A DNA stretch of 64,000 nt from Halobellus sp. LT62 (GCF_037031285.1 NZ_JAYEZO010000002.1:930001-994000); one strand, 5' to 3'; numbered from the stretch's first letter, positions 34,706 through 43,577 are shown. Translations and numbers: made by a program. The notes: generated by a model not told the origin, from the letters alone.

Positions 34706-35125
34706 ATGGCAACAAGCGTCACACACACAGAGTCGAGCGGTCTGCAGACCGCGCCCGACGTCGTCGGGGCTGCCGTCATCACTGTCTTGGGACTGCTCCA
34801 TCTGTTCGGCCTGCAGGTCGGTGGCGTCATCGGATATCTCGTCCTTCTCATCGGGTGGCCGCTCATCGGGGGAACCGTCGCAGCGAGGCTGTCCCCCGTC
34901 GGCGACGAACGCGTTGCTGGCACCGTCGCCGGAGCGTTCGCCGCTATCACGACCACGCTTATCGTGTTCCTGATCGGGCTGTTCGGCGCGTGGTCCGGAT
35001 TCATCATCGGCACGTTCGGTGTGACGCTGTGGCCGGTCACGTTCGGAATGCTGTTGGTGCTGACTATCGCGTGGTCGGTCTTCGGTCTCGTCGGTGCGGA
35101 CCTGTCGGTCCGGCTCACGGACTGA
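34706..35125 (+). CDS. Small membrane protein, DUF5518-like
   Basis: A 139-residue protein with four helices (about 17-35, 38-55, 68-95 and 100-135), Gly/Leu/Val-rich, with a short cytoplasmic head. The pattern VGGVIGYLVLLIGWPLIGGTVAARLS recalls haloarchaeal DUF5518 proteins, but the assignment is tentative and the function unknown. A TATA-like TATTTTTATC at 34671-34680 gives it its own promoter. Confidence 0.7.
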   Translation: MATSVTHTESSGLQTAPDVVGAAVITVLGLLHLFGLQVGGVIGYLVLLIGWPLIGGTVAARLSPVGDERVAGTVAGAFAAITTTLIVFLIGLFGAWSGFIIGTFGVTLWPVTFGMLLVLTIAWSVFGLVGADLSVRLTD

Positions 35126-35190
35126 CGCGTGTCACTATTCGTGGGGGCTCGGACTCACTCCGGCGAGCGACGAGGCCGGACGCGGTCGGT

Positions 35191-35526
35191 TCATCCGTCG
35201 GTTTCGACCCGTCGTCCGCCCGCCTCGACCGCGCGTTCGACCGCCGCTTCGTCGGGACAGAGGAGGGTCGTTCGTAGCGGGCCCTCTTCGACGAACACGG
35301 CCGTCGAGCGCACCGATACGGGCGGGTCGCGCTCGAAGATGACGCGGTACGCGTCGAGGTCAGAAACGGTTCGCCACTTGCCGGGAAGGGCTTCGAGTTC
35401 GTCCGCGGTCGGTACTTCGTAGCGGTCTTCCGCCTCGTTGTAGTAGCGTTCCAGCGACGCCGGAACCGACGCGTCGTCGACTCGAAACACGTAGACGCCC
35501 CTGAGCTCGAACACGTTGAACGGCAT
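35191..35526 (-). CDS. Small conserved-looking haloarchaeal protein, unknown function
   Basis: A 111-residue soluble alpha/beta protein starting MPFNVFELRGVYVFRV. The order is two strands, a helix (VPASLERYYNEAEDRY), WRTVSDLDAYRVIFE, a strand region with VSVRSTAVFVEEG, and a last helix DEAAVERAVEAGG. One Cys. I do not know the family. A longer upstream frame exists but is Arg-rich and unlike a protein. It is divergent from a pseudogene. Confidence 0.7.
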   Translation of the reverse strand: MPFNVFELRGVYVFRVDDASVPASLERYYNEAEDRYEVPTADELEALPGKWRTVSDLDAYRVIFERDPPVSVRSTAVFVEEGPLRTTLLCPDEAAVERAVEAGGRRVETDG

Positions 35527-35639
35527 CGGTCTCTGTTCTCCGTCGCGACGCCGCCGGCAAAACAGTGGCGCTCGTCGGCGTTCGGTTCGTTCCGGGCCGC
35601 GAAGGACCGAGGGACGCACCCACCGCTCTAACCACGCTG

Positions 35640-36053
35640 ACGGCGAACGTCTCGGACTTCTCATCGCGGGGATAGGCGTCAGTCTGGGAACGTACTTCGC
35701 GGGAGCGACCTTCGGACTGAACCCGCTCGGGGACGACCGACCCAGTTGCCGCTTCTGGTACTCACCGAGACATCACCTCAAACCGTCGTTCGCGGGCGGC
35801 TGCTGGCCGGCGTTGCTGTTGGACTCCCGATTGCGGTCCTCGTTTCGACTGCTTCGATACTTCTCGGAATGGCGGCGCTCTATGCCCCGCATTCGCTGTC
35901 ATTGGGATCGGTCTGTGTCTCGCCGCAGCAGTGTTTGCGGTCGGAGTCGGCTCGGCGTACCCCATCTACGAAGAGCGCGAGATCTGGGGCACCGAAGCGG
36001 TCGTGCCGTCAACGTTTGTGATGATGGTGATCCTGCTCGTCATCGGTGGTTGA
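35640..36053 (+). pseudogene. Frameshifted remnant of a polytopic membrane protein (ABC-2 permease-like)
   Basis: Three pieces in three successive frames join into one membrane protein. Piece 1 is LLIAGIGVSLGTYFAGATFG...GDDRP (to about 35741). Piece 2 from 35746 is LPLLVLTETSPQTVVRGRLLAG and a helix ILLGMAAL. Piece 3 has FAVIGIGLCLAAAVFAVGVG and AYPIYEEREIWGTEAVVPST, then stops at 36051-36053. Two frameshifts are needed and the N-terminus is missing. The helix pattern suggests a permease, which is tentative. The gene is dead unless these are sequencing errors. Confidence 0.8.
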
Positions 36054-36071
36054 ACAGTTCTTGGACTGTTC
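36052..36071. terminator. Short hairpin at the end of the pseudogene
   Basis: GAACAGT (36052-36058) and ACTGTTC (36065-36071) are exact reverse complements with a 6-nt loop, overlapping the pseudogene stop. The 170 bp beyond it, up to the LURP-one gene, hold nothing I recognise. Confidence 0.4.
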
Positions 36072-36242
36072 ATCAGGTGGTTTGCGGTTACTGACAATCT
36101 CGTCTTGACGCCCGTATTCCTCGTGGGATTCGAGATTCACTGCCTGGTGGCTGTGGGTTGTCGTACGGGTCGTACCGGTACGCGGTTCGACGGCATCGAG
36201 AAGACCCTGAAGCCCGCGTAGTCGCGACGTCTGGGTGTCTGC

Positions 36243-36845
36243 TTACTGGTTTTCGAGCGCATCAAGGACGCACGCGGCGGCGATTACAGCCTCTTTTGGG
36301 ACGTTGCTGGCATCGTCGATGCTGACTATGTAGGTATCCCGAAGGGAGAACTGCCCGTCGATATCGCCAACATGGGTGCCGTCGGCGTCGACGATCTCGT
36401 ATTTGTTCGGGATCAGGTTCGTGATGGAGATGAGGTGTCGGAGCGCCGAGAGGAGCTTGTTTTTCGATCGAATGACCGCTAACGGCTCCCCCGTGTCGGG
36501 ATCTCGAACCGTCCAGTTTTCCACGAACAGCGAGAAGTCCTCGTCGAGGACGACGACTTCCTCGCCGGTGCCCGCATCCGTGATCGCGTAGTTCCCTGCG
36601 ATGTCCATAATACCGCCGGCCTTCACCGTGAACGCGTCTTCGTCGTCACCGGTGACGAACGGGAACTCCTCTTTCAGTTTGAACATCTTCTGTTTCCCGC
36701 GCAGAACAACAGTACCAGCGCTGTCGCGGATGACGTACTTGTTCCGAATCGCGGACTGTTTGACCTCGTAGCGGTCGTCGTCGAGATCAACTGTAGAAAT
36801 GTCGTAGGGGGTGGTTGTCGATTCGAACGTGGAGGAATCGGCCAT
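36243..36845 (-). CDS. LURP-one-related (Tubby-like fold) protein
   Basis: A 200-residue protein of the LOR/DUF567 family. The repeating beta pattern fits the phospholipid-scramblase/Tubby-like barrel: YEVKQSAIRNKYVIRDSAGTVV, MDIAGNYAITDAGTGEEVVVL, WTVRDPDTGEPLAVIRSKNK, NKYEIVDADGTHVGDIDGQFSLRDTYIVSI. It ends in a hydrophobic helix (EAVIAAACVLDAL). The molecular role is unknown; plant members are defence-related. A TATA-like GCTTTTATC (minus, 36867-36875) lies 22-30 nt upstream. It sits between two pseudogenes. Confidence 0.85.
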   Translation of the reverse strand: MADSSTFESTTTPYDISTVDLDDDRYEVKQSAIRNKYVIRDSAGTVVLRGKQKMFKLKEEFPFVTGDDEDAFTVKAGGIMDIAGNYAITDAGTGEEVVVLDEDFSLFVENWTVRDPDTGEPLAVIRSKNKLLSALRHLISITNLIPNKYEIVDADGTHVGDIDGQFSLRDTYIVSIDDASNVPKEAVIAAACVLDALENQ

Positions 36846-36884
36846 ACGTGGTTGATCCCTCGGAGTATGATAAAAGCCTTCTGC

Positions 36885-37255
36885 TCAGGTCGATTCAGTA
36901 CGAGATACGCACTCCAACCGGTTTTCGGGGGGCTTGGCTTCCGAGTACGACCAGTCGGGATCGACACCACCGAGGTCAGCGCTAATTTCTGCTCTCGATT
37001 CTCCGGATCGGTCGCTTCTGTCGACGGGGCCGTGATTCCGGTGACGTACGTACCGGTTCGCTCACTGAATTCCGGAGTGGTGACGAGGTTGTAGAGTCGT
37101 CGTGCGCCTTCTTGTTGTGTGGAGCCGATACCGGATGGTGGCTGCCGGACGGATCATCACTCGGGTCCGGACGGTGGCGTCGCCGAACAGGTTCGTCGAT
37201 GGGACGAAGCCGGGGTGGAGGCAATTCGCCGTGATGCGTGGAGACCCTGCTCAAA
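36885..37255 (-). pseudogene. Frameshifted C-terminal remnant of a short-chain dehydrogenase
   Basis: Read on the minus strand, one frame gives ITANCLHPGFVPSTNLFGDA, the post-catalytic segment of retinol-dehydrogenase-like SDRs. A second frame gives EGARRLYNLVTTPEFSERTG then TYVTGITAPSTEATDPENRE. A third gives SADLGGVDPDW before a stop at 36885-36887. At least two frameshifts separate them and the Rossmann half is not found. It occupies most of the 629-bp gap between LURP-one and the small membrane protein gene. Confidence 0.82.
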
Positions 37256-37474
37256 CCTGTTTTCCAATCAAATTCTCGTGTAGAACAGTCGATGAGAACG
37301 GAATATTGTCTCGATGATAACGACACCAACGAACACGATAAGTGCCTGCGCGAGTCCCTCAACGGCCTGTGCCGCAGAAAGCGTTACCCCAAGGTGGTGA
37401 GAGTACCAACCGAATCTTGGAGGGATCGATCTCCCACAACCTTCGATACTGTCGCTGCCCTCATCGGCCGTTTG

Positions 37475-37711
37475 TTACTGTGGCTGGTTCCGATACGCCT
37501 TGGACTCAGAGCGAAATGCACCCCACAGATACAACCCACCACTAGCAAATAGTACGGACGTCAGCCAGACCGCTTCGAGTTCAGACGCAAATGATTCAAT
37601 GAGATGGATCGTAAACAGATACCCGACGGCCCCACCAATAGCACTTGCAAGGACTACAATCGCAACAGCGTGATTCACCGAGATCGTAGTTCCGTCCCAA
37701 TCCGGACTCAT
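37475..37711 (-). CDS. Small two-helix membrane protein, possibly truncated by an in-frame stop
   Basis: A 78-residue protein with helices at about 14-33 and 45-62, ending AYRNQPQ. I do not recognise it. After its TAA the same frame stays open for 67 more codons (to 37268), adding an acidic linker and a third good helix (AQALIVFVGVVIIETIF) ending RLFYTRI. It is either a short protein or the front half of a gene broken by a nonsense mutation. It lies in the decayed segment and is less GC-rich than the surroundings. Confidence 0.6.
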   Translation of the reverse strand: MSPDWDGTTISVNHAVAIVVLASAIGGAVGYLFTIHLIESFASELEAVWLTSVLFASGGLYLWGAFRSESKAYRNQPQ

Positions 37712-37796
37712 ATCTTCGATATCTCTACTGTAGGTGAAATATCTTGACCCCGCTGGACCCAGTGCTTATGCCCGCTGACAGCCTGTGTTTCGAAGA

Positions 37797-38486
37797 ATGG
37801 CCGACGCCAAAGCAGTTCTCATCGGTGCAGTCTTGGCAGCAGGCCTCACCTACGGGGGGCTCGTGGGCGTCGAACTCCTCGTCACCGGCGAGTTGGACGG
37901 ACCGGCCGCGCCGCTCGCGGGGGAGACGACGGTCGAAGGGACCACCTATCACCTCGACCGGTTGGGTCGGCCCACAGTCGTCGGCGAGGTGTACAACGGC
38001 CGGTCCCATCCGGTCGGGAACGCGACCGTGACGGTGACGTATTACCGCGACGGCGAGGTAGTCGGCGAAGCGGTCGGCGGCGTGTTGGGTGAACCGATCG
38101 CACCGGGGGAGTCCGCACCGTTCGACGTCCACTACGGAGAGAGCGGCGATGTCGACGATTACAACGTCTCGCTCACGACGGAACGGGCGACTGCGAGCGC
38201 GGCTGATTTGGCCGTCGACGCGGCTGTCGTCGATCGCTCACAGAGCCGGGTCGTCGTTTCTGGGACCGTCGAAAACCGCGGGAGCGACCCGCAGGCGGCC
38301 GACGTCGTCGTGGCCTTCTACGACGATGAGGGCAACGTGATCGGCGTTCGGACGACGCGGCCGAACCGCGAGGTTCCGCCCGGGGAATCTGTCCCGTTCA
38401 CGGTCACGTTCCAGACCACCGGCGACGTGCCCAGCCTCGCACAGGAGTTCGACGACTTCGAGGCGCGAGCGGTGGCCGTCTCCTGA
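37797..38486 (+). CDS. Exported FxLYD/CARDB-like protein
   Basis: A 229-residue protein with an N-terminal helix (residues 6-28, GAVLAAGLTYGGLVGVELL) acting as signal or anchor. Two immunoglobulin-like beta domains follow: PTVVGEVYNGRSHPVGNATVTVTYY (about 55-120) and SRVVVSGTVENRGSDPQAADVVVAFYD (about 145-225). These are the FxLYD pattern common on haloarchaeal surfaces. No cysteine. A GTG four codons upstream is possible. It is divergent from the small membrane gene. Confidence 0.8.
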   Translation: MADAKAVLIGAVLAAGLTYGGLVGVELLVTGELDGPAAPLAGETTVEGTTYHLDRLGRPTVVGEVYNGRSHPVGNATVTVTYYRDGEVVGEAVGGVLGEPIAPGESAPFDVHYGESGDVDDYNVSLTTERATASAADLAVDAAVVDRSQSRVVVSGTVENRGSDPQAADVVVAFYDDEGNVIGVRTTRPNREVPPGESVPFTVTFQTTGDVPSLAQEFDDFEARAVAVS

Positions 38487-38558
38487 GGCCTGTGGCTGCT
38501 GAGGGAAGTCGCTGACGGCTGGATTGGATAGACCCACTAAAAAACCGCGGGCGACCGC

Positions 38559-39548
38559 TCAGGCGACGTTGCTCAGCGCCCGGCTGACCAGTCCGTCGGC
38601 GAGGTTCAGCTTGTACTCGTTGTCCGATTGCGGGCGCGCGTTCGGAAGCACGTTCTCGGAGGCCGAGGCGATGTTTCCGTCCGAGAGACTGTTTCCGCGG
38701 ATCGCGTTCTCGGCTTTGCGGAGGCGCTTCGGCGTCGGCGCGAAGCCGTTGGCGACGAGGCGGAGGTCCGAGACCGTACTGCCGCTCGTGCGCACCGCGG
38801 CGGCGATGTTCCCGATCGCGAAGTCCCACGAGTCGCGCCCGCGGACCTTCTCGAAGTAGAAATTCTCTCCCCGCCAGTCGCTGGGGACCTCGATGTGCGT
38901 GAGGATCTCGTCGTGCGCGAGGTCGTGCATCACGGTGATGTTGTCTTCGGGACCGACGAAGAACTCCGAGAGCGGCTCGCGGCGCTCGCCGCGCGGACCG
39001 GCGACGACGACGTCCGCGTCCAGCGCGATGAGCGCGACGGCACCGTCCGAGGGATGGGCGGTGATGCACCGCGAGTAGTCGGTGACTGCGTGGTCGCTCG
39101 ACTCGCCGGTGATCGCATAACAGGTGTTCCCGCCCGCGCGGTAGCAGTCGAAGCCGCCGCGGTAGTACCAACACCGCGAGTCCTGCGTGAGGTTGCCGCC
39201 AATCGTTCCCTGATTGCGGATCTGCGGCGTCGCGATCTCGCCGATCGACTCGGCGATGAGCGAGAAGCCGTCGGTGACCGCGTCGTGGGATTCGACCTCC
39301 GAGAGCGTCGCCAACGCGCCGATCCGAAGCCCGCCGCCGCTCGTCTCGGTGATCTCTTTGAGCTCCTCGATCGGCTTGAGGTCGACGAGTACTTCCGGCG
39401 TCCGGTCGCGGTTCTTCAGCCAGTTGATTTCGTCGGTGTTACCCGCGATCGTCGCCGCGTCGCTACCGTGTTCGTCTAGGAGCCGCACGGCGTGCTCGAC
39501 GCTCGTGGCGTCGATGTGCTCGAGCGGCGGGATCATATCTTGTTGCAT
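38559..39548 (-). CDS. FAD subunit of a xanthine dehydrogenase-family enzyme, with extra 4-Cys segment
   Basis: A 329-residue CO-dehydrogenase flavoprotein-type subunit. FAD-binding motifs are TIAGNTDEINWLKN (near residue 33) and GTIGGNLTQ (near 112). Four cysteines follow, in SRCWYY, FDCYRAG, NTCYAI and SRCITAHPSD (about 119-160). This is the arrangement of the extra [4Fe-4S] cluster in PaoB/YagS-type subunits. The C-terminal CODH_FAD_C domain is complete. It is last of the operon, 2 bp after the molybdopterin subunit gene. It moves electrons from the 2Fe-2S clusters to FAD. Confidence 0.9.
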   Translation of the reverse strand: MQQDMIPPLEHIDATSVEHAVRLLDEHGSDAATIAGNTDEINWLKNRDRTPEVLVDLKPIEELKEITETSGGGLRIGALATLSEVESHDAVTDGFSLIAESIGEIATPQIRNQGTIGGNLTQDSRCWYYRGGFDCYRAGGNTCYAITGESSDHAVTDYSRCITAHPSDGAVALIALDADVVVAGPRGERREPLSEFFVGPEDNITVMHDLAHDEILTHIEVPSDWRGENFYFEKVRGRDSWDFAIGNIAAAVRTSGSTVSDLRLVANGFAPTPKRLRKAENAIRGNSLSDGNIASASENVLPNARPQSDNEYKLNLADGLVSRALSNVA

Positions 39549-39550
39549 AG

Positions 39551-41980
39551 TTACAGCTCCACCTCCCCACTGCGGACCTTCGCAAGCACCTTGCCGGGGG
39601 TGACGGGGAACGTGTTGAAGGTCACCCCGAGGGCGTCCTTGACCGCCGCGGCGACCGCGCCTGACGCCGCCCCGTAGGGGGGTTCGCCGACCCCTTTCGC
39701 CCCGAAGGGGCCGAATGGGTCCGGTTCGCCGACCGCCCCGACGTGGAGGTCACCGGCGACGTAGTCGTGAATCGACGGCGGGTTGTTCTTGTAGAGGTCC
39801 GTGTTCACCGGGATGCCGGTGCCCTCGTCGTGGCGGTACTGCTCGTAGAGGGTGTACCCGATGCCTTGGATGGCACCGCCCTCGACCTGCGCTTTGAAGC
39901 TCTCGGGGTGAATGACCGTTCCCGAGTCGTTGTAGTTCGCCATCTCCTCGACGACGACCTTGCCCGTCTCGAGGTCCACCGAGACCTCCGCAATCGCGCC
40001 GGCGAAGGAGGTCACGAACCCGTCGAGGTCCTCGCCGGTCGTCTTACCGAACGCGACGAGCCCCTGCCCGACCGCGTCGCTCGCGGCGGCGATCGTCAGC
40101 GGGACGAGGCTCTCTTGGTACTGCTCGGGGATCTCCTCGGCCGTGTACTTGCCGCCCGCGTCGACGGCGGCCTGTGCGGCCTCGGCGAAGGTGATCGACT
40201 CGCCCGACTGTCCGTGAACGACCTCGTGGTTTTCCACAGTGTAGGCGTCGGCCGTGCCGCCGAGTTCCTGTGCGGCCAGTTCCTTGAGGTACTGGACGGC
40301 CGTCTCCGCGGCTTTGACGTTGGCCAGCCCCTCGGTGAAGGTCGTATTCGAGGAGAACTGCCCGAGGGTGAACGACGACTTGTCGCTGCTCCCCCACGAG
40401 ACCTCGACGTTGTCCCAGTCGGCGTGCATCGTGTCCGCGACCATCCGGGCGACCGCGGCGAAACTCTCGGTCCCGAGGTTACCGGCACCCTGCCGCACTT
40501 CGACGGTACCGTCGGTGTGGACGACGACGAGCCCGTCGAAGCCGATGTACCCGGAGGCGTGCGACGCCGACGCCATTCCGACGCCGTACACCTTCGATCC
40601 CTCGCGGGTCCCGGACCGGGCGCGCTTCTCCTCGTAGTTGATCGCGTCGGCGGCCAGCTCGTAGGCCTCTCCGAGGTACGCGCTGGTCATCGGAATCCGC
40701 TCGGCTCCCGCCGGCCCGCGGTTCTCCGGGGCGTTCTGTAGACAGACGTCGAGCGGGTCGAATCCGGCCTGCTTCGCCGCTTCGTCGATGACCTGCGTGA
40801 CGGCGAGCGCCGCTTGGTTCTGGCCGGGACCGCGCTGCGGCCATCGCTTGGGGGTGTTGGTGAAGACGCCGACTCCGCGGAACCGAAGCGTCTCCGGTTG
40901 CCAGCACTGAGTCAGCGAGTTGAACCCGGAGCTGAGCGTCGACAGCGCGTCGGCGGAGTACGCACCGGAGTCGCCGATCGCCTCGATCTCCATCGCGGTG
41001 ATCGTTCCCTCCGAATCGAGCCCGACGCGAGTTTTCGCGATGAACGTCGAGCGGCCGTTGCCCCAGTGGAACTCCTCGCGCCGCGTCCCGCGGATCTTCA
41101 CCGGGCGGTTGACCTCCCGCGAGAGGAACGCTGGCACGCCCATCTGCGGGTACGCGGTACCCTTCGAACCGAATCCGCCGCCGCAGAAGTTGCTGATGAA
41201 GGTGACGTCCCCCGGAGACTTACCGATGATCCCCGCGACGCCCGTGTGCGTCATACTGATGCTCTGGCTGGAGCCCCAGAACGTGACGTGCCCGTCCGTT
41301 CCCCACTCGGCGACAGTCGAGCGCGGCTCCATCGGGTTCGTCGGCTGCGGGTGCGCCGAGACCGTGTCCTCGTAGATCGTCTCGGCGTTCTCGAACCCCT
41401 CGCTGACGTCGCCCCAGTTCCACTCCATCGTGAACTCGCCAGGGTCCTCCGGGAAGTCGCCGCTGAAGTCGGCGTCGTCCCATTTGATGGTGTCAAAGGC
41501 GGCGTCGGACCCGCCTTGCCCTTCGGCGCTCTCACCGCCCGCTTCGCCCGTCGGGGCGTTCCCCTCCGGACGGGCGTTCGGACTGCCCGGCTTGAGCGTC
41601 TCGATCGGATCGACGACGTGATCGAGCACCTCCCAGTCGACCTCGACGGCCTCGACCGCCGCGGCGGCGGTGTATTCGTCGTCCGCGGCGACCGCGGCGA
41701 CCGGGTATCCGAAGGTCAGCGGCTCCTCGGCGAGCACCGGCTGTCCGACCGCCGCGTCCGGGACGTCCTCGTGGGTGATGACCGCTTGGACGCCCGACAT
41801 CGACTCGGCCGCCGAGGTGTCGATGCTCCGGGCTCTGGCGTGAGCGTAGGGACTCTTGACGGTCTTCGCGTGCAGGAGGTTGTCGAACTGGTAGTCGTCG
41901 GCATACTTCGCTTCGCCCGTCACTTTCGCTCGGCCGTCCGGGACCTCGAAGTCCGTTCCGACGTAGTTGTGGTTAGACAC
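39551..41980 (-). CDS. Molybdopterin-binding catalytic subunit, xanthine dehydrogenase/aldehyde oxidase family
   Basis: An 809-residue large subunit. The N-terminal aldehyde-oxidase a/b hammerhead begins VPDGRAKVTGEAKYADDY. The cofactor-binding region has GGGFGSKG (near residue 270). The catalytic Glu is expected in FGAKGVGEPPYGAASGAV near the C-terminus. A long acidic/Gly insertion (about 130-190) is haloarchaeal. No signal peptide of its own; export would depend on the Tat-bearing small subunit. Substrate (aldehydes, purines or other) is not resolvable. Confidence 0.93.
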   Translation of the reverse strand: MSNHNYVGTDFEVPDGRAKVTGEAKYADDYQFDNLLHAKTVKSPYAHARARSIDTSAAESMSGVQAVITHEDVPDAAVGQPVLAEEPLTFGYPVAAVAADDEYTAAAAVEAVEVDWEVLDHVVDPIETLKPGSPNARPEGNAPTGEAGGESAEGQGGSDAAFDTIKWDDADFSGDFPEDPGEFTMEWNWGDVSEGFENAETIYEDTVSAHPQPTNPMEPRSTVAEWGTDGHVTFWGSSQSISMTHTGVAGIIGKSPGDVTFISNFCGGGFGSKGTAYPQMGVPAFLSREVNRPVKIRGTRREEFHWGNGRSTFIAKTRVGLDSEGTITAMEIEAIGDSGAYSADALSTLSSGFNSLTQCWQPETLRFRGVGVFTNTPKRWPQRGPGQNQAALAVTQVIDEAAKQAGFDPLDVCLQNAPENRGPAGAERIPMTSAYLGEAYELAADAINYEEKRARSGTREGSKVYGVGMASASHASGYIGFDGLVVVHTDGTVEVRQGAGNLGTESFAAVARMVADTMHADWDNVEVSWGSSDKSSFTLGQFSSNTTFTEGLANVKAAETAVQYLKELAAQELGGTADAYTVENHEVVHGQSGESITFAEAAQAAVDAGGKYTAEEIPEQYQESLVPLTIAAASDAVGQGLVAFGKTTGEDLDGFVTSFAGAIAEVSVDLETGKVVVEEMANYNDSGTVIHPESFKAQVEGGAIQGIGYTLYEQYRHDEGTGIPVNTDLYKNNPPSIHDYVAGDLHVGAVGEPDPFGPFGAKGVGEPPYGAASGAVAAAVKDALGVTFNTFPVTPGKVLAKVRSGEVEL

Positions 41981-41986
41981 GGGTGA

Positions 41987-42637
41987 TCACATCCGCTCGG
42001 CCGCGCTGAGAACGCTCTCGATCTCGTTCTCGTAGTTCCCGCAGCGACAGAGGTTCCCTTCGAGGGCGTCTTTGACCTCCTCGCGAGACGGGTCGCTGTT
42101 CTCCTCCAGCAACGACTTCGCGGACATAATCATTCCGGGCGTACAGAACGCGCACTGTCCGCCGAGTTCCTCGATGAACGACTCTTGGATCGGGTGGAGC
42201 TGTCCGCCCTCGGCCAGCCCTTCGACCGTCGTGATCTCTTTGCCGACGGCGTCTTTCGTGAAGTACGTGCAGCTGTAGATCGGATCGCCTTCGACCTGCA
42301 CCGTACACGCGCCGCACATCGCTCGGTCGCAGCCGAACTTCGTGCCGGTCAAGCCGAGCTTATACCGGAGCGTCTCTGCCAGCCGCTCTTGGTCTTCCAC
42401 CCTGACGAAGCGCTCGCGGCCGTTGACTGTCAGTTTCAGTTGATTCGAGAACCGCTCTCGAACTCCCGGCGTTTCGTCGCCCTGCGCCGACGTCTGTCTG
42501 ATGTTGTTGAACAGATAGGCGTTCGCCGCGACGAGCGTCCCGCCGATCGTCCCCTTGATGATGTCACGGCGGGATGGTCCTCCCGAGTCGTCGCCGGCGT
42601 CTGGCTCTGACTCGTCCGGTACGTCTGTCGTAGACAT
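41987..42637 (-). CDS. Tat-exported 2Fe-2S subunit of the molybdoenzyme
   Basis: A 216-residue small subunit starting MSTTDVPDESEPD. A twin-arginine signal SRRDIIKGTIGGTLVAANAYL occurs at residues 22-42. The plant-type [2Fe-2S] domain has GCDRAMCGACTVQ (near 109) and the second cluster has QCAFCTPGMIM with NLCRCGNY. The Tat signal implies that the heterotrimer acts on the outside, as in bacterial PaoABC where the small subunit carries the signal. A TATA-like box 26 nt upstream supports this start. Confidence 0.92.
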   Translation of the reverse strand: MSTTDVPDESEPDAGDDSGGPSRRDIIKGTIGGTLVAANAYLFNNIRQTSAQGDETPGVRERFSNQLKLTVNGRERFVRVEDQERLAETLRYKLGLTGTKFGCDRAMCGACTVQVEGDPIYSCTYFTKDAVGKEITTVEGLAEGGQLHPIQESFIEELGGQCAFCTPGMIMSAKSLLEENSDPSREEVKDALEGNLCRCGNYENEIESVLSAAERM

Positions 42638-42662
42638 ACCTTGATTATCTTTCACACACATT

Positions 42663-42670
42663 CATATATG
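42663..42670 (-). promoter_or_regulatory. TATA-like box of the molybdoenzyme operon
   Basis: CATATATG (palindromic) lies 26-33 nt before the ATG at 42637. The molybdoenzyme subunits may therefore be transcribed separately from the xdhC-type gene, 108 bp upstream. Confidence 0.5.
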
Positions 42671-42745
42671 TTCGGCCTCCGGAAGGGGTGACCGGTGGAA
42701 TCGGCCGCAAAACCCGGTGAAACAGAGACGTCCGTTCGCAATCCG

Positions 42746-43567
42746 CTAGGATTCGACTACACCGGGTGAGAGACCGTTCCGAACTCGGTTGAGTTCGCCG
42801 AGTATCGAAAGGGCGACGTCCGCGGGATCGCCGCCGCCGAGATCGAGCCCGACCGGCGAGTGGAAACGCTCGAAGTCGCCCTCGTCGACGCCGTCCTCTC
42901 GAAGCCCCTCGGCGACGCGTTCGGCCTTCGTGTCCGAGGCCACGAGACCGACGTAATACGCCCCCCGTTCGAGCGCTTCCCGGGAGGCGACGCGGTCGAA
43001 GTGACCGCTCCGCGTGGCGACGACGACGGCGGTGTTGTCCGTGACGCCGATCGCGTCGATTCCCGCGTCGTACTCGTCGGCGTACACCGCCGCGTCGGGG
43101 AAGCGCTCTTCGGTGGCGTACTCCTCCCTGTCGTCGACGACGGAGACGTCGTAGCCCAGTTCTACTGCCATCGGTGCGAGCGACTGCGCGATGTGGCCGC
43201 CGCCCGCGACGATCAGTCGTTGACTGCCCGGAACCACGTTGATGAACACGTCCATTTCGCCGCCGCACACCATTCCCGTGTTACCCTCGGGCCGCAGTTC
43301 CCAGCGTTCCGTCCGCGGGGTCCGTTCCCCGATCGCCTCGACGGCCGCCCGACGCGTCCGCTCTTCGACGGTGCCGCCGCCGACGGTCCCTTCGGTGCTC
43401 CCGTCGGCGCGAACGAGCATCGACGCCCCCGGATCCTGCGGGGCCGACCCGTCGACTCGCGTCACCGTTGCGAGCGCCACCGTCTCACCGGCCGCGGTCA
43501 GTTCGTCGATGCGACCGTACACGCTGGACGCGCTCTCGTCCCCTCCGTGCTCCTCCATCACACGCAT
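42746..43567 (-). CDS. XdhC/CoxF-family molybdoenzyme maturation factor
   Basis: A 273-residue maturation factor; I choose the ATG of MRVMEEHGG. The XdhC_CoxI domain has TVTRVDGSAPQDPGASMLV and GGGTVEERTRRAA (near residue 60), then CGGEMDVFINV. A Rossmann domain has VAGGGHIAQSLAPMA (near 132) and GLDLGGGDPADVALSILGEL at the end. Family members bind and sulfurate the molybdenum cofactor and insert it into xanthine-dehydrogenase-type enzymes. It is upstream of the three enzyme subunit genes and divergent from trmB. Confidence 0.92.
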   Translation of the reverse strand: MRVMEEHGGDESASSVYGRIDELTAAGETVALATVTRVDGSAPQDPGASMLVRADGSTEGTVGGGTVEERTRRAAVEAIGERTPRTERWELRPEGNTGMVCGGEMDVFINVVPGSQRLIVAGGGHIAQSLAPMAVELGYDVSVVDDREEYATEERFPDAAVYADEYDAGIDAIGVTDNTAVVVATRSGHFDRVASREALERGAYYVGLVASDTKAERVAEGLREDGVDEGDFERFHSPVGLDLGGGDPADVALSILGELNRVRNGLSPGVVES

Positions 43568-43577
43568 TTTCGGCCGC

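Noticed and set aside
37268-37310. Extending the short-chain dehydrogenase pseudogene through YSVLIDCSTREF as the catalytic Tyr-x3-Lys helix
   Set aside because: The match is weak, the Lys is missing, and the same DNA reads better as the tail of the stop-interrupted membrane gene.
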